From assembly GCF_963668475.1 (NCBI RefSeq), contig NZ_OY764544.1, forward strand, positions 744,001 to 808,000: DNA of 64,000 nucleotides, given 5' to 3'. The position numbers and the translations under genes were made by a program. Below, one piece after another: positions 8,857-20,636 of the stretch (positions are counted from its first letter, which is position 1; each line of letters starts with the position of its first letter). The DNA comes from an uncultured Methanospirillum sp. GTDB taxonomy: Archaea > Halobacteriota > Methanomicrobia > Methanomicrobiales > Methanospirillaceae. Under the pieces are notes generated by a model. It saw nothing but the letters and a program-made list of their open reading frames with translations, did not search any database and had not been told where the DNA came from.

Positions 8857-10182
8857 TTATGAGATTACTCCACCTTTGTACGCAGAAGAAAGGGCTTTCC
8901 TGACCTGGACTGACGGACCGTTATCAGGTTTAATATCGAGGGTAAAGGTGTCTCCTGCACGTGGGCGTGAGTCTTCAGGAATACTCAACGTGATCAGTTG
9001 CTGTTCACCAGGGTTGATCGTTCCTGATGCAGGCAGAACCTTGGTGAGCTTTACCGGTGTTCCATCATTAACAGAGAACATGTAGGTGATCCGGTTCATG
9101 TCCTGGGGTGATCCGGTAGCCTGTTCACGAAGAGTAAGCGAGAACTCCTGGAGTTCTCCTGAGTAAAACCCGTTTATTGATCCTTCAACAGCAAGATTGG
9201 AGGTAGCCTCACCAGACTGAGAGGCGACGGCCGAAGAAGATCCTGAATATCCGGGTGAAGGATTTGCAATAATCCCGCCACGGTAATTATCTGGAAGAGA
9301 TGTTGTATAGGTTGCAGGCTGCCCTGTGGGTGGCCGGATCTCAAGGGTGAACTTCTCCCCACCACGCGGCTGCTGTTCGGCTGGAATCTGCAACGTGACC
9401 TCCTGTTCATCCCCTGGCTTGATGGTACCTGATGCCGGGTTTGCCGGAAGTACAGTCACCGGATCCATGGTACCGGCTGCCCAGAGATAACTGACACGTG
9501 GCAGGTACTGGGGCTGACTGCCATCAGTCAGAACAATCGTGAAGGTCAGTTCTGAAAGCCCTTTGGTATATTTTCCATTCAGATCACCGCTGATAACAAG
9601 GGTTGGCTGAAGACCACCGGCCAAATTGGAAGGATCAGGTTCATTCCCTGACACAGTCTCATTTGAGATACCGGCCTGTGTTTCATTTTCTGATGGAACT
9701 GATGTCTCATCAGGAACAACTGTGGGAACCGGGGTGATCGGATGGGAAGGGGATGGGCTGTGACTGCCGAAGAACGAGGGGATGATGAGCAGATAGACCG
9801 CAAGAGTTGCCACAAAGATGAGTACAACAGCCGGGATGAGGAACTTCTGATATGGGATCGTAAGGGCGCTCAGCCCTTCTGGCTGGTGATCCATCTTTCG
9901 GTCCTCTTCAGGCGGACTAATCTTTTTGAATGCTTTTGTAACGATCTGATCGCGGTTCTGTTCGTATGAGAGATTACCGGGATCATATTTGAGGGCATTC
10001 TCATAGCAGGTAAGGGCCTCTTCCAACTGGCCAAGCTTTGAATACGTAACACCCAGAGCATTCCATGCCTTGTGATTCTGTTCGTTTGTTGCAACAGCTT
10101 TCTGCAGTATCTCTATGGCTTCCTGATATCGCCCATCACGAAAGGCTTTCATCCCTTCATGAAATGAATCATCTAATCCCAT
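8857..10182 (-). CDS. TPR membrane protein with two extracytoplasmic beta repeats
   Basis: About 441 residues in three parts. Residues 1-85 hold two to three TPRs (AWNALGVTYSKLGQLEEALT). A single membrane helix follows (IPAVVLIFVATLAVYLLIIP), then a Ser/Thr/Pro linker. The rest is two tandem domains of about 110 residues sharing SGTI-PGEQ, a PR-G-FTL-I-P segment and YRGGII/YKGGVIS ends. The FTLEIRPPTG motif closely resembles the C-terminal beta region of archaellins. The protein may place archaellin-like domains outside the cell and TPRs inside; this is inference. The ATG at 10182 follows CAGGATGGGATA; another ATG at 10212 lies 30 bases upstream. Confidence 0.7.
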   Translation of the reverse strand: MGLDDSFHEGMKAFRDGRYQEAIEILQKAVATNEQNHKAWNALGVTYSKLGQLEEALTCYENALKYDPGNLSYEQNRDQIVTKAFKKISPPEEDRKMDHQPEGLSALTIPYQKFLIPAVVLIFVATLAVYLLIIPSFFGSHSPSPSHPITPVPTVVPDETSVPSENETQAGISNETVSGNEPDPSNLAGGLQPTLVISGDLNGKYTKGLSELTFTIVLTDGSQPQYLPRVSYLWAAGTMDPVTVLPANPASGTIKPGDEQEVTLQIPAEQQPRGGEKFTLEIRPPTGQPATYTTSLPDNYRGGIIANPSPGYSGSSSAVASQSGEATSNLAVEGSINGFYSGELQEFSLTLREQATGSPQDMNRITYMFSVNDGTPVKLTKVLPASGTINPGEQQLITLSIPEDSRPRAGDTFTLDIKPDNGPSVQVRKALSSAYKGGVIS

Positions 10183-10507
10183 TATCCCATCCTGAAACGG
10201 AGTGATGTACATATTATCCGGAGATGGTTATTAGGTTCCTGTTCATGCATGACTAGCCAGACAAACAGGATTATCCCATCAATACCCAGTGAGTTCAGGC
10301 CATCCGGATAAAACGCAGAATCGAATAAAAACACCAGATTCAGGCGATTTAAAATGGCTCAAAAAGTATAATCGTGCCATGCGGCTCATAGTAGGCAGAT
10401 GATTTCGGAGAGCCATACCACTATCCCCGGAAAAAAATCGGGTAATACACCAAAACTATCAGATAACTTCAGAATTTTTCCTGCCCAGACTGTAAGGAGG
10501 GAGATTA
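10183..10507. other. intergenic region upstream of uvrA
   Basis: About 325 bases between divergent genes. It ends with a strong Shine-Dalgarno sequence GGAGGG at 10496-10501. AT-rich stretches near 10355-10375 (AAAAAGTATAATC) may hold the uvrA promoter. No gene is seen. Confidence 0.4.
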
Positions 10508-13423
10508 ATTCATCCATCTGATGGCGGAGTTGTTCAAAAAAACACTCCGGGACAAACAGGCGGACGACTTCTGATAAAAGGAGCACGAGAGCATAATCTT
10601 AAAAATATTACCATTGCGATTCCGCGTGATGAACTGGTTGTCATCACAGGTCTCTCTGGATCAGGAAAATCCACCCTCGCCTTTGATACGATCTATGCTG
10701 AAGGTCAGCGCAGATATGTAGAATCTCTCTCATCGTATGCAAGGCAGTTCCTCGGGCTGATGAACAAGCCTGATGTGGACAGTATCGAAGGGCTTTCACC
10801 TGCTATCTCAATCGAGCAGAAATCTACCAGCAAAAACCCACGCTCAACCGTTGGTACAGTCACCGAGATTTACGATTACCTTCGTCTGCTTTACGCCCGT
10901 ATTGGTATTGCCTACTGCCCAGAACATAACCTCCCCATCATCGCCCAGTCACCGGAGAAGATCGCTGAGAAGATAGAAGAGGAACTCTCCGGGATGATCA
11001 CCATCCTTGCCCCGTTAGTCAGGAAGAAGAAGGGAACCTACCAGCAACTCTTCAAAGATCTCAACAAAGAGGGATTTGCCAGGGTCAGGGTCAACGGTGA
11101 GATCTACCGGACCGAGGACGAGATCGTCCTTGAACGGTACAAGATGCACACCATCGATCTCGTTGTTGACCGGATGGACCTTTCAGACCACTCACGCATT
11201 GTCGAGGCTGTGGAGCAGGCGACCGCGAGGTCAGACGGTCTCGTGATCGCGTTCGGAGAAGACGGAGTAGATCACCTCTACTCGGCAAAGATGGCATGTC
11301 CGGTCTGTGGCTTGACCTTTGAGGAACTTCAGCCACGAATGTTCTCGTTCAACAGCCCCTTCGGTGCCTGCCCAGAATGCAAAGGGCTCGGGATCAGGAT
11401 GGACTTCGACTCAGGTCTTATTATTCCTGACAAAGAAAAGTCCATCGCAGACGGGGCCATCGCCACGTACCGGAATTTTCTCGACGGGTACCGTTCACAG
11501 CTTGTCGGAGCAGTGGCCGAGCACTTTGGGTTTACTATTCACACACCGATCAAAGATCTGACACCGAAACAGTATGAAGTTCTGATGTTCGGCTCACCCG
11601 AACAGATCAACTTCCACATGAGTTACAAGCAGGGGCAGGGAACCTGGTCACACAAAGGAACATGGGAAGGACTGCTCCCTCAGGCAGAACGGCTCTACCA
11701 GCAGACCGAATCTGAGTACCGCAAACGTGAACTCGAAAAGTTCATGCGGATCAGTGAGTGTCCGGTATGTCACGGGAAACGGCTGAAGGAGACGGTGCTT
11801 GCCGTCAGGATTGCCGGACACTCGATCGTGGATGTGACCGATCTCTCGATTACGTCATGCATCAGGTTCTTTGAAACGATCCAACTGACCGACAAGGAAC
11901 GCGAGATCGCACAGCAGGTGCTCAAAGAGATCCAGTCACGTCTTCTCTTTCTGCAGCGTGTCGGGCTCGGTTACCTCACACTCTCAAGGACTGCAGGAAG
12001 CCTTTCGGGAGGAGAGGCACAGCGGATCAGGCTCGCAACACAGATCGGTGCAAATCTCATGGGTGTGCTCTATGTGCTTGATGAGCCGTCAATCGGGTTG
12101 CACCAACGTGATAACAACCGGCTGATCGAGACACTCCGCCAGCTCCGTGACCTCGGCAACACGCTCATCGTGGTTGAGCATGACGAGGACACGATCAGGG
12201 CGGCAGACTGGGTGATAGACATGGGGCCCGGCGCAGGTACCCATGGCGGGGCAGTTGTTGCAGAGGGTACACCTGATGAGATAGAGAAGCATCCCGAATC
12301 ACTGACCGGGGCTTACCTGTCAGGACGGATGATGATAGAGGTTCCGCAGAACCGCAGAACCAGCAAGAGATTTATCACCATAACCGGATGTCGGGCAAAC
12401 AATCTGAAAGGAGTATCTGCCAGAATTCCGATGGGCACCCTTACTCTCGTGACCGGAGTTTCAGGATCTGGAAAATCTACCCTCATCTATGATACGCTAT
12501 ATCCTGCCCTTCAGAAGGCGGTATACAACTCACGGGTCGATGTCGGGGCTCACGATGAACTCATCTTTGACGAAGAGGTCGACAAGGTGATCGTCATCGA
12601 TCAGTCACCTATCGGCAGAACTCCGAGGTCTAATCCTGCAACATACACCAAGGTCTTTGATGAGATCAGAACCCTGTATGCAGAGACCAAAGAGGCAAAA
12701 GTCAGAGGATATAAATCAGGGCGTTTCTCGTTCAATGTCAAAGGGGGACGTTGCGAGGCATGTCAGGGCGACGGGCTGATCAAGATCGAGATGAACTTTC
12801 TGCCTGATGTATACATCGAGTGTGAGGAATGCAAGGGTACCAGGTACAACAGGGAGACTCTCGAGGTTAAATACAAGGGAAAATCCATCGCTGATGCCCT
12901 CGCCATGAGTGTCGAAGAGGCGATGGAGATCTTTGGGAACATCCCGAAGATCAGGAACAAACTCCAGACTCTGCTCGATGTCGGTCTCGGATACATCAAA
13001 CTCGGCCAGAGTGCGACAACCCTGTCCGGTGGTGAAGCACAGCGGATCAAACTAACCCGTGAACTCTCAAAGCGGGCCACCGGTAAAACCGTGTACCTGC
13101 TTGATGAACCGACGACCGGGCTTCATTTCCATGATGTACGAAAACTGATTACCGTTCTTGACGGACTTGTTGAAAAAGGAAACACGGTCCTCGTCATCGA
13201 GCACAATCTGGATGTTATCAAATCGGCAGACTACATCATTGATCTCGGTCCTGAAGGAGGAGATGCCGGAGGCGAGATCATCGCAACCGGCACACCTGAA
13301 GAGATAGCCCAGGCTACAAAGAGCCATACAGGAATGTTTCTCAAAAAACTCCTGCCCACCCAGGAGACAACATCAAAACCAAAACCAGTGAAAAAGCGAA
13401 CCCAGACAAAAAAGAACAAATAA
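10508..13423 (+). CDS. uvrA: excinuclease ABC subunit A (UvrA)
   Basis: Damage-recognition ATPase of nucleotide excision repair, a dimer that loads UvrB. The frame reads [10 protein letters not shown], the first Walker [10 protein letters not shown], the zinc motif CPVC with CPEC, the ABC signature [12 protein letters not shown], a second Walker [10 protein letters not shown], a second zinc site [16 protein letters not shown], and a second signature [12 protein letters not shown]. About 971 residues matches the family (about 940). The start is a problem: the open frame runs back to a stop at 10493 and contains no ATG, GTG or TTG before codon 85 (10760). GGAGGG at 10496-10501 is ideally placed for an ATT at 10508, which I use. 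The alternative is an ATG at 10521 in another frame joined through the A7 run at about 10536-10542. The gene leads uvrC and uvrB. Confidence 0.9.
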   Translation: MHPSDGGVVQKNTPGQTGGRLLIKGAREHNLKNITIAIPRDELVVITGLSGSGKSTLAFDTIYAEGQRRYVESLSSYARQFLGLMNKPDVDSIEGLSPAISIEQKSTSKNPRSTVGTVTEIYDYLRLLYARIGIAYCPEHNLPIIAQSPEKIAEKIEEELSGMITILAPLVRKKKGTYQQLFKDLNKEGFARVRVNGEIYRTEDEIVLERYKMHTIDLVVDRMDLSDHSRIVEAVEQATARSDGLVIAFGEDGVDHLYSAKMACPVCGLTFEELQPRMFSFNSPFGACPECKGLGIRMDFDSGLIIPDKEKSIADGAIATYRNFLDGYRSQLVGAVAEHFGFTIHTPIKDLTPKQYEVLMFGSPEQINFHMSYKQGQGTWSHKGTWEGLLPQAERLYQQTESEYRKRELEKFMRISECPVCHGKRLKETVLAVRIAGHSIVDVTDLSITSCIRFFETIQLTDKEREIAQQVLKEIQSRLLFLQRVGLGYLTLSRTAGSLSGGEAQRIRLATQIGANLMGVLYVLDEPSIGLHQRDNNRLIETLRQLRDLGNTLIVVEHDEDTIRAADWVIDMGPGAGTHGGAVVAEGTPDEIEKHPESLTGAYLSGRMMIEVPQNRRTSKRFITITGCRANNLKGVSARIPMGTLTLVTGVSGSGKSTLIYDTLYPALQKAVYNSRVDVGAHDELIFDEEVDKVIVIDQSPIGRTPRSNPATYTKVFDEIRTLYAETKEAKVRGYKSGRFSFNVKGGRCEACQGDGLIKIEMNFLPDVYIECEECKGTRYNRETLEVKYKGKSIADALAMSVEEAMEIFGNIPKIRNKLQTLLDVGLGYIKLGQSATTLSGGEAQRIKLTRELSKRATGKTVYLLDEPTTGLHFHDVRKLITVLDGLVEKGNTVLVIEHNLDVIKSADYIIDLGPEGGDAGGEIIATGTPEEIAQATKSHTGMFLKKLLPTQETTSKPKPVKKRTQTKKNK

Positions 13424-13486
13424 CACAACACTCTTTTTCATCTGGATCAGGAAACATACGACGAGAATACCTGCAGCAGATAAACC

Positions 13487-15043
13487 ATGATCGATCTCAA
13501 AATCCTTCCCCATGATCCGGGTTGCTACCTCTTCAAGGATGTAGAAGGGACGATCATCTACATCGGCAAAGCAAAAAACCTGAAAAAACGTGTATCGAGT
13601 TACTTTCAGAAGACCGATCACGGAGCCAAGACCAACCGGATGGTCAGTGAGGCTGTAGATCTTGATTTCATCATAACTGCTTCAGAGGTAGAAGCACTCA
13701 TCCTTGAAAATACGCTGATCAAGCGTCATCAGCCAAAGTTCAACATAGATCTCAAGGATGCCAAAAGTTACGCATTCATCAGGATCAGCGATGATCCCTT
13801 TCCCAGAATAGGCATAGCCAGGTACAGGGGAGGAAAAAAGGGTGGATCTCTGTATGGTCCGTTCGTCTCTGCTGCTGAACGTGACCAGGTCCTCGCATTC
13901 ATCAAACAGACATTTCACCTGAGAACATGCAGAAAGATGACAAAACGGGCATGCCTTCGCTCACATCTCGAAACCTGCTCTGCCCCATGTCAGGGGAAAG
14001 TATCAGAGTCCGAGTATCAGTACCAGGTAAAGAGTGCTGATCTCCTACTGAAAGGAAAGAACCAGGATCTCATCGCCAGTCTCAAAGAGGAGATGGCAGG
14101 GCATGCAGAGCGGGAGGAGTACGAACAGGCACTTGCAATCAGGGATCAGATCGCTGCCATCGAACGCCTTTCTGAGCGGCAGTATGTTCAGCGGCAGAAG
14201 CAGGCAAATGAACACATCATCAACTACCAGATCGTATCAGGGACAGTATACCTGATCCTCTTCACTATCGAAAGGGGGACCCTCACCAGCAAGGAAGAGT
14301 TTGTCTTTCCAGAGACTGAGGAGTTTCTTGAGGAATTTATCATCCAGTATTATGCAAATGTGCGGCCACCGAACGAACTGATCCTGCCAGTGATCCCTGA
14401 TGCTGCAATCGAAGAGTATCTATCAAACATCAGAGAGACCAAAGTGACCCTTACAGTTCCTATACAAGGGGCAAAAAAACACCTTCTGGATCTTGTGATG
14501 AAGAACATTGAAGCCTCCTTCTTTGCCGGAAAGATGAGAGTTATCGAACTTGGAGAAGCCCTGAACCTGGCAGGTCCTCCTGAAGTAATCGAGTGCTTTG
14601 ATATCTCCCACCTTTCAGGTACAGGCACCGTTGGATCCATGGTGAGTTTCAGGGATGGAAGACCTGACAAAAAGAACTACCGGAGGTTCAGGATCAAGAC
14701 TGTGGAGGGGATCGATGACTTCTCCTCGATAGCCGAGGTTGTGAAACGCAGGTATAGCAGGCTGAAAAAAGAGGGACTGCCACTTCCGGATCTTATCATC
14801 ATCGACGGTGGCCAGGGGCAACTCCATGCCGCAGAGGCAGAACTTGAAACTCTTCATCTTTCCATACCGCTCATCTCCATCGCCAAGAGAGAAGAGGAGA
14901 TCTATACCACCAAACGAGCCCTACCGATTCCTCTTTCAAAGAAGAGCCCTGCATCCCTTCTTGTCCAGGAGATCAGGGATGAGGCACACAGGTTTGCGAT
15001 CACGTACCAGCGTCAGATCAGACGGAAGAAGGCACTATCATGA
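13487..15043 (+). CDS. uvrC: excinuclease ABC subunit C (UvrC)
   Basis: Nuclease subunit that makes both incisions in the UvrB-DNA complex. The GIY-YIG domain is at the N-terminus ([20 protein letters not shown]). The Cys cluster is at about residues 145-170 ([20 protein letters not shown]), and a UVR motif at about 195-230 contacts UvrB. The RNase H-like nuclease domain shows [18 protein letters not shown] and [12 protein letters not shown]. At 518 residues it stops shortly after this domain and lacks the C-terminal helix-hairpin-helix pair of typical 600-residue UvrC. Its stop overlaps the uvrB start (ATGA), so the two are translationally coupled. Confidence 0.93.
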   Translation: MIDLKILPHDPGCYLFKDVEGTIIYIGKAKNLKKRVSSYFQKTDHGAKTNRMVSEAVDLDFIITASEVEALILENTLIKRHQPKFNIDLKDAKSYAFIRISDDPFPRIGIARYRGGKKGGSLYGPFVSAAERDQVLAFIKQTFHLRTCRKMTKRACLRSHLETCSAPCQGKVSESEYQYQVKSADLLLKGKNQDLIASLKEEMAGHAEREEYEQALAIRDQIAAIERLSERQYVQRQKQANEHIINYQIVSGTVYLILFTIERGTLTSKEEFVFPETEEFLEEFIIQYYANVRPPNELILPVIPDAAIEEYLSNIRETKVTLTVPIQGAKKHLLDLVMKNIEASFFAGKMRVIELGEALNLAGPPEVIECFDISHLSGTGTVGSMVSFRDGRPDKKNYRRFRIKTVEGIDDFSSIAEVVKRRYSRLKKEGLPLPDLIIIDGGQGQLHAAEAELETLHLSIPLISIAKREEEIYTTKRALPIPLSKKSPASLLVQEIRDEAHRFAITYQRQIRRKKALS

Positions 15044-16968
15044 CAGACTTTCAGATCGTATCAGAGTACCAGCCACGGGGGTCACAACCTGAAGCAATCC
15101 GGGAACTGGTGGAAGGATACAACAAGGGATTCCCGGCACAGACCCTTCTCGGCGTGACCGGATCAGGGAAGACCTTCACGATGGCAAACGTGATCGCTGA
15201 ACTGAACATGCCAACGCTGGTGCTGGCCCACAACAAAACGCTCGCAGCCCAGCTCTACCATGAGTTCAGGGAGTTCTTTCCGCATAACCGGGTCGAGTAC
15301 TTTGTCTCGTACTACGATTACTATCAGCCTGAATCCTACATCGCAAAGAAGGACCAGTACATCGAGAAGGACGCACAGATAAACCCGAAGATAGAGATGA
15401 TGCGGCTCTCGGCTACCGCATCACTGCTCGGTAGAAATGATGTTATTGTCGTCTCTTCAGTCTCATGCATCTATGGTCTCGGTCGTCCAGACACCTACAA
15501 GAGCATGGGATTTGATCTCGGAGTGGGTCAGAAGATCGAACGCAAGGATATCATCTCGCGGCTCGTCGACAATCTCTACGAACGAAATGATATCGAACTG
15601 ATACCAGGCAGGTTCAGAGTAAAAGGGGAGACCATCGATCTTGTCCCGAGTTATTATAACAATATCATCAGGATCGAACTCTTCGGCGATGAGGTAGATC
15701 GGATCACCGAGATCAACCGGACAACCGGAGACCCGGTTGAGAAACTCAGGCATATCTACGTGTACCCGGCAAGGCACTACATCATTCCAGAAGAACAGAA
15801 AGAGGCAGCGATCCAGTCTATCGAGGTCGAACTCCAGGAACGGCTGCCTCATCTCGGGATGCTTGAGGCCCACCGGCTTGAGCAGAGGACAAAGTATGAC
15901 CTCGAGATGATCAGGGAGACCGGCTCATGCAAAGGGATCGAGAACTACTCACGCCACTTTGACGGCAGGAGTGTCGGAGAAAAACCATACTGTCTGCTCG
16001 ATTACTTCCCGAAAGATTTTCTCTTCTTCATCGATGAGAGTCACCAGACAGTCCCCCAGGTCAGGGCGATGTTCAACGGTGACCGATCGCGTAAGATCCC
16101 ACTTGTGGATTACGGGTTCAGGCTGCCGTCTGCATTTGATAACCGCCCACTCAGGTTTCATGAGTTTGAGCGGTACCTGAAGCACGTGATATTTGTCTCT
16201 GCTACCCCGGCAGAGTACGAAAAAGAACTCTCACAACAGGTTGTCGAGCAGATCATCAGACCTACCGGCCTTATCGATCCGGTGGTTGAAGTCAGGCCGA
16301 TCAAAGGGCAGATGGAGGACGTCAGATCAGAGATCCAGAAGACGTTTGAAAAGGGAGACCGGGTCCTCCTTACCACGTTAACCAAACGGCTTGCTGAAGA
16401 ACTCACCGAGTACCTTGAAGCACGGGGCGTGAAGACACGGTACCTTCACTCAGACATTGACACCCTTGAACGGACCGAGATCATCAGAGAACTCAGACTA
16501 GGAATCTTTGACGTACTTGTCGGGATCAACCTTCTCCGTGAGGGTCTTGATATCCCGGAGGTCGGATTCATCGGTATCCTCGATGCTGACAAGGAAGGAT
16601 TCCTTCGTGATGCCAGGAGTCTGATCCAGATCATCGGGCGTGCAGCCCGCAACGCAGAGGCACATGTTGTACTGTATGCAGACACCATCACCGGCTCAAT
16701 GCAGACTGCCATGGATGAGACAGAGAGAAGACGCAGTCTGCAGATGGGATACAACAAGGAACACAACATAACACCCCAGACTATCAAAAAACCGGTGAGG
16801 GAGCAGGAGATCGAACTTCCGGCTGGAAAGCCGGTACAAAAGTCATCAATTCCGGCGATGATCATAGACCTGGAGGCACAGATGAAGACAGCAGCCCAAC
16901 TCCTCAATTTTGAGGAGGCCATCATGCTCAGGGACAAGATCGGAGCACTGAAGAAAGAACTGGAATAA
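15040..16968 (+). CDS. uvrB: excinuclease ABC subunit B (UvrB)
   Basis: DNA-dependent ATPase that verifies damage and binds UvrC. Walker A is GVTGSGKT at residues 38-45. The beta-hairpin is [15 protein letters not shown], the DEAD-type motif FIDESHQT, helicase motif [14 protein letters not shown] with QIIGRAARN, and a C-terminal UVR domain with the [11 protein letters not shown] motif. The length of 642 residues is close to the norm. It overlaps uvrC by four bases. Bacterial-type UvrABC occurs in mesophilic methanogens and is usually explained by transfer from bacteria. Confidence 0.95.
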   Translation: MTDFQIVSEYQPRGSQPEAIRELVEGYNKGFPAQTLLGVTGSGKTFTMANVIAELNMPTLVLAHNKTLAAQLYHEFREFFPHNRVEYFVSYYDYYQPESYIAKKDQYIEKDAQINPKIEMMRLSATASLLGRNDVIVVSSVSCIYGLGRPDTYKSMGFDLGVGQKIERKDIISRLVDNLYERNDIELIPGRFRVKGETIDLVPSYYNNIIRIELFGDEVDRITEINRTTGDPVEKLRHIYVYPARHYIIPEEQKEAAIQSIEVELQERLPHLGMLEAHRLEQRTKYDLEMIRETGSCKGIENYSRHFDGRSVGEKPYCLLDYFPKDFLFFIDESHQTVPQVRAMFNGDRSRKIPLVDYGFRLPSAFDNRPLRFHEFERYLKHVIFVSATPAEYEKELSQQVVEQIIRPTGLIDPVVEVRPIKGQMEDVRSEIQKTFEKGDRVLLTTLTKRLAEELTEYLEARGVKTRYLHSDIDTLERTEIIRELRLGIFDVLVGINLLREGLDIPEVGFIGILDADKEGFLRDARSLIQIIGRAARNAEAHVVLYADTITGSMQTAMDETERRRSLQMGYNKEHNITPQTIKKPVREQEIELPAGKPVQKSSIPAMIIDLEAQMKTAAQLLNFEEAIMLRDKIGALKKELE

Positions 16969-16999
16969 TTAGATCATAAGACGCGATCAGAACATCTGA

Positions 17000-17026
17000 C
17001 CACTTTTTTTAAAAAAACAAAAAAAG
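17000..17026. terminator. bidirectional T/A-tract terminator
   Basis: T7 followed at once by A7, C and A7 between the convergent uvrB and PKD genes. Oligo-T on each strand fits archaeal termination, which depends on T-tracts rather than on hairpins. Confidence 0.55.
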
Positions 17027-17027
17027 G

Positions 17028-20000
17028 TTAGAGAACGGAGATGTATCCGTCCTTTACCCTCTCTGAAGTTCCTTCATCGCTGAAGACCTTCAGAGTTACC
17101 GTGTAGTTGCCAGGTGTAGAGTATACGTGCAGCGGATTCTGATCGTATGACGCTGTGCTGTCACCGAAGTTCCAGAACCACTCAGTCGGGAAGCCCTGTG
17201 ATTTGTCCTCGAACTGGACACTGAACGGTGACTTACCAGAGAGTGGGTGTGCCATGAAGTCAGCAACCGGCTGCTGCATGACGGTGATCGTCTCATATGC
17301 ATAGTCCTTTGCAGTGAACGGTTTGTCAACCTGGTGAGTTACCTGGTAGACACCCGGTCCAGTGTAGGTATGCGTGATGTTCTTTGAGAGTGAACCGGCA
17401 CTGCTGTCACCAAAGACCCAGCCCCATGAGACATCCTCTGTGTTCAGTGAACAGTCAGTGAACTCGACGGTCAATCCCGGAGGCACAGTTCCTCCCTGTG
17501 GTTTTGCCATCATGCATGCAATCGGGTCGGTGGTCACCGTGATGTAGTCCTTCTTCTCAACTGTAACACCAGTCGGTGCTGCCGCATTGAATGCCGTGAG
17601 TTTGACGGTGTAGTTACCGGTCTTGGCATAGAGGTGAACCGGCTCGCGTACATTGGTCACTTCACCATCACCAAAGTCCCAGAGCCAGTCAGTCGGGTTG
17701 TTTATGGTGAGATCCTTGAATGTGACCGGGTACTTTGGTGGAACTCTGACACGATCTGCCTCAAAGTCAGGCACTGGAGGGAGCACGAAGACCGGCTCGA
17801 TGGTGTGATCTGAGCTGATGTTCAGGAAGGTGTATGGATTGATCGGGCCTACAGAGGTGTTGTCCACGATCAGATCGTAGAGTGCATTCCCTGTGTCAGG
17901 AGTCATGGTGAAGATCTGGCTTGACCCGCAGTTTACCTGGACGATTCCATTTGTTCCTGCCGGTGAGATGTTACCACCATTGGACTGGTTGACCAGGATG
18001 TTGTATGTCTTGATCTGGAATACTGCCTGGATTGTGTGATCAGCATTCACATTCGGGAATGTGTACACATAGGGACTGACCTGCGGACCGCTGCTTACTC
18101 CATCAACGATAACATCGCCGATGGTGTAGCATGGGTCTGCTGCGATGGTGAAACTGATAGAGTCACCAATGGTTACATTCTGTGGAGTTGATGGTGAGAT
18201 GGTTCCACCAGTTCCTGCTGATGGTGTTATAGTGTAGGCATACTTGCTGAAACTTGTGTTAATCGAGTGATTTTTTGTCACATTCGGGAAGCAATACGTC
18301 ATCGGACTGGTATTGTTACCCTGACTAACGCCATCAACCTCCACATTGGAGATGAAGTAGTTACTGAATGCGGTGATGTTAAAGCACTGGGTGTTCCCGA
18401 AGGTAACATTAACCGTGCCATTGGGCTCGATTTGACCGCCCTGACCAGCAACCGCCGTGATGGTCAGGACGTCAGGCTGAAAATGTGCAATAATCTCGTG
18501 GTTCTCGGTAACATTGACGGTATATGAGTTGATCGGGCCCTTGGAAACTCCGTTGTCAGTGATATCTGCAAGCTGGTATCCAGAGAAGGCTGTCGAGTTG
18601 AAGGTCATTATCTGCCCATACGTTGCTGTCGAGTCACCGGCTGGAACGATCATCCCGGCATTTGCAGGGATGGCAGAGGATGTTACATTGAACCACTGCT
18701 TCTCAAAGACTGCATGCCAGGTGAGGTTGGTGTGAAGGTTGCAGATCTGGAAGTTGGTCTTGAAGCCTTCGGACTCCATGTATGAATCACCTGATTCAAA
18801 CTCGGGTCTGAGGTACGAGAGGTAGTATCCAGGATCAGGAACACCGGTGGTGTTCTTCGTGCATCCGTCATAATCCACCTGATAGGGATCAGATGGGTCA
18901 ATCTTTCCTCCTGCTGAATAATTTGCAAAGACAGTGACTTTGGTCGGTCGGAAGGTGCAGTACAACGTATGGTTGTATGTCATCTTCGAACCCTGAATCA
19001 CATAGGACGGTGCATATGGAACCGGCTCACCATCCAGATACAACTGCTTGACCTGGTAGTCTGTATCAGGTGAGAAGTTATAGGCTGCACTGTCATCACC
19101 GTAGTCATAGAAGGTTATTCCTGCGTTGTTGACTGAACCGCCTTTTCCGGCAGTTGCATTAACAGCTACCTGCTTCTTGAGGGAATTCAGATAGAGCGTT
19201 GCATTGCCAAGTGTCTTCTCATGTGGATATGTGACGTTTTCGAGATTATAGGTGATATTGAATACAGGTTTTCCTTCGCTCGTCCGGTCCACTGTCAGGT
19301 TGTGTGCAAGATATGCCGGATGTTCTCCGCTCAGGGTGAACTCCTTTGTCTCTCCTGCAATAACCGGGATAAGACCTGATGGCTGGATCGATGAGTGATC
19401 ATCTGATGCTGCCTGTATGAAGTATGTGGCACGATCAAGGCTGATGATCTGTCCCCATTTTGATGGACGACCAACAAACAGGCTCGTGTCAACCGTGACA
19501 GTCTTTGGCAGGTTTAAAGGCATCCGGTCAAAGGTCACATTGACGATCTTCTGGGAAGGCAGACTGATCCAGCACGGAGTCCTGTTCTCCTGCACTTCTT
19601 CATCATAGGTGACACTGGCTCCCTTGGGGATACCCAGTTCAGGATGATCATCATCATCGACACTGGTCTCGAAGTAGACCTGAACATAGTTGGTGAATGG
19701 TGTCAGCTCTACCTCAACCGTGCTCGGGACACTGGCAGTCACGTTGAAGAATTTGTAGCCCCAGTGGTAGCGATCCTTGAAGAAGACTGTGAAGTATTCT
19801 CCGGAGTAGAGTTGCTGTGTTGTCGTCGTGTTGCCAATAATTCCTGCTGTGTACTTCAGGTACTCAGGAGTAACATCCTCGGTTGAGACCACACCCTGAA
19901 CTTTTGCTGCAACGTCTTCGTGGGTGCCATTGAAGTTACTCAGAGCAGCATCCATCTTTGATACAAGTGCACTCTGCTGATCAGCATTCATCCTGCTGAT

Positions 20001-20636
20001 CTGATAGATAAAGACATCAGCATTTGTCGGTTCACTCTTGAAGGTCACCGGTGCAGTCTCCGGGATCGGATCGAGATTAATCCGAAGTTCAGTCACGTTA
20101 CCCGCAGTTACCTCAGTGGTCCCGTTCTTTGGATAATATCCGGACCGGGTGATGTTATAGATATAGGTCCCAGGAGGCAGTGACTCCACTGACGCAGGAG
20201 TCTTACTGTAGATCAGACTGGTGACATTTGGAATCTCACGATGAAGGGTCAGATCCGAATCAGACGGGTTGGTATCAAGATGGATTGCACCATAGACCGG
20301 GTTATTCGGGGTAAGTGTCACCGTGCTGAAGTTAAGGTACGTTCCCGGGGTGACAGTGAATGACTCATTCCACCACGTGATAAATCCGTACTTCTTCAGA
20401 AATAGCCGGTATGTTCCGGGATTCACAAAGAACTCCCGTGGAGTGAGACCCTCCGTATCCGATACAGTCAGATTGTCAGGCGATACCGACACATTGGTGA
20501 GGTAGATCTCTGCTCCCTCTGGAACAGAGTTGACAAAGACTACCCCTTTCTGTTGTGGCTCCGCCATACTTCCGGATATCAGGAATGCCAGTATAAGCAG
20601 TCCTGCGATGACCGGATATGCAGTTTTGTATGCCAT
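17028..20636 (-). CDS. giant secreted surface protein with PEGA, InlB-type and PKD repeats
   Basis: About 1,202 residues. The ATG at 20636 follows AGGGGAAGTG and opens a signal peptide (AYPVIAGLLILAFLISGSMA). Two PEGA-like domains come first (VVFVNSVPEGAEIYLTN and a second near residue 110). A region without repeats follows, then at least four repeats of about 75 residues from about 590 to 960 with the pattern TITPSAGTGGTISPS and a closing NVNADHTIQAVF, resembling divergent InlB B-repeats. Three PKD domains close the protein (WLWDFGDGEV, WGWVFGDSSA, WFWNFGDSTA). It ends after the third PKD with no sorting signal or C-terminal helix. It is likely a cell-surface or sheath-associated adhesion protein. 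Confidence 0.8.
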   Translation of the reverse strand: MAYKTAYPVIAGLLILAFLISGSMAEPQQKGVVFVNSVPEGAEIYLTNVSVSPDNLTVSDTEGLTPREFFVNPGTYRLFLKKYGFITWWNESFTVTPGTYLNFSTVTLTPNNPVYGAIHLDTNPSDSDLTLHREIPNVTSLIYSKTPASVESLPPGTYIYNITRSGYYPKNGTTEVTAGNVTELRINLDPIPETAPVTFKSEPTNADVFIYQISRMNADQQSALVSKMDAALSNFNGTHEDVAAKVQGVVSTEDVTPEYLKYTAGIIGNTTTTQQLYSGEYFTVFFKDRYHWGYKFFNVTASVPSTVEVELTPFTNYVQVYFETSVDDDDHPELGIPKGASVTYDEEVQENRTPCWISLPSQKIVNVTFDRMPLNLPKTVTVDTSLFVGRPSKWGQIISLDRATYFIQAASDDHSSIQPSGLIPVIAGETKEFTLSGEHPAYLAHNLTVDRTSEGKPVFNITYNLENVTYPHEKTLGNATLYLNSLKKQVAVNATAGKGGSVNNAGITFYDYGDDSAAYNFSPDTDYQVKQLYLDGEPVPYAPSYVIQGSKMTYNHTLYCTFRPTKVTVFANYSAGGKIDPSDPYQVDYDGCTKNTTGVPDPGYYLSYLRPEFESGDSYMESEGFKTNFQICNLHTNLTWHAVFEKQWFNVTSSAIPANAGMIVPAGDSTATYGQIMTFNSTAFSGYQLADITDNGVSKGPINSYTVNVTENHEIIAHFQPDVLTITAVAGQGGQIEPNGTVNVTFGNTQCFNITAFSNYFISNVEVDGVSQGNNTSPMTYCFPNVTKNHSINTSFSKYAYTITPSAGTGGTISPSTPQNVTIGDSISFTIAADPCYTIGDVIVDGVSSGPQVSPYVYTFPNVNADHTIQAVFQIKTYNILVNQSNGGNISPAGTNGIVQVNCGSSQIFTMTPDTGNALYDLIVDNTSVGPINPYTFLNISSDHTIEPVFVLPPVPDFEADRVRVPPKYPVTFKDLTINNPTDWLWDFGDGEVTNVREPVHLYAKTGNYTVKLTAFNAAAPTGVTVEKKDYITVTTDPIACMMAKPQGGTVPPGLTVEFTDCSLNTEDVSWGWVFGDSSAGSLSKNITHTYTGPGVYQVTHQVDKPFTAKDYAYETITVMQQPVADFMAHPLSGKSPFSVQFEDKSQGFPTEWFWNFGDSTASYDQNPLHVYSTPGNYTVTLKVFSDEGTSERVKDGYISVL

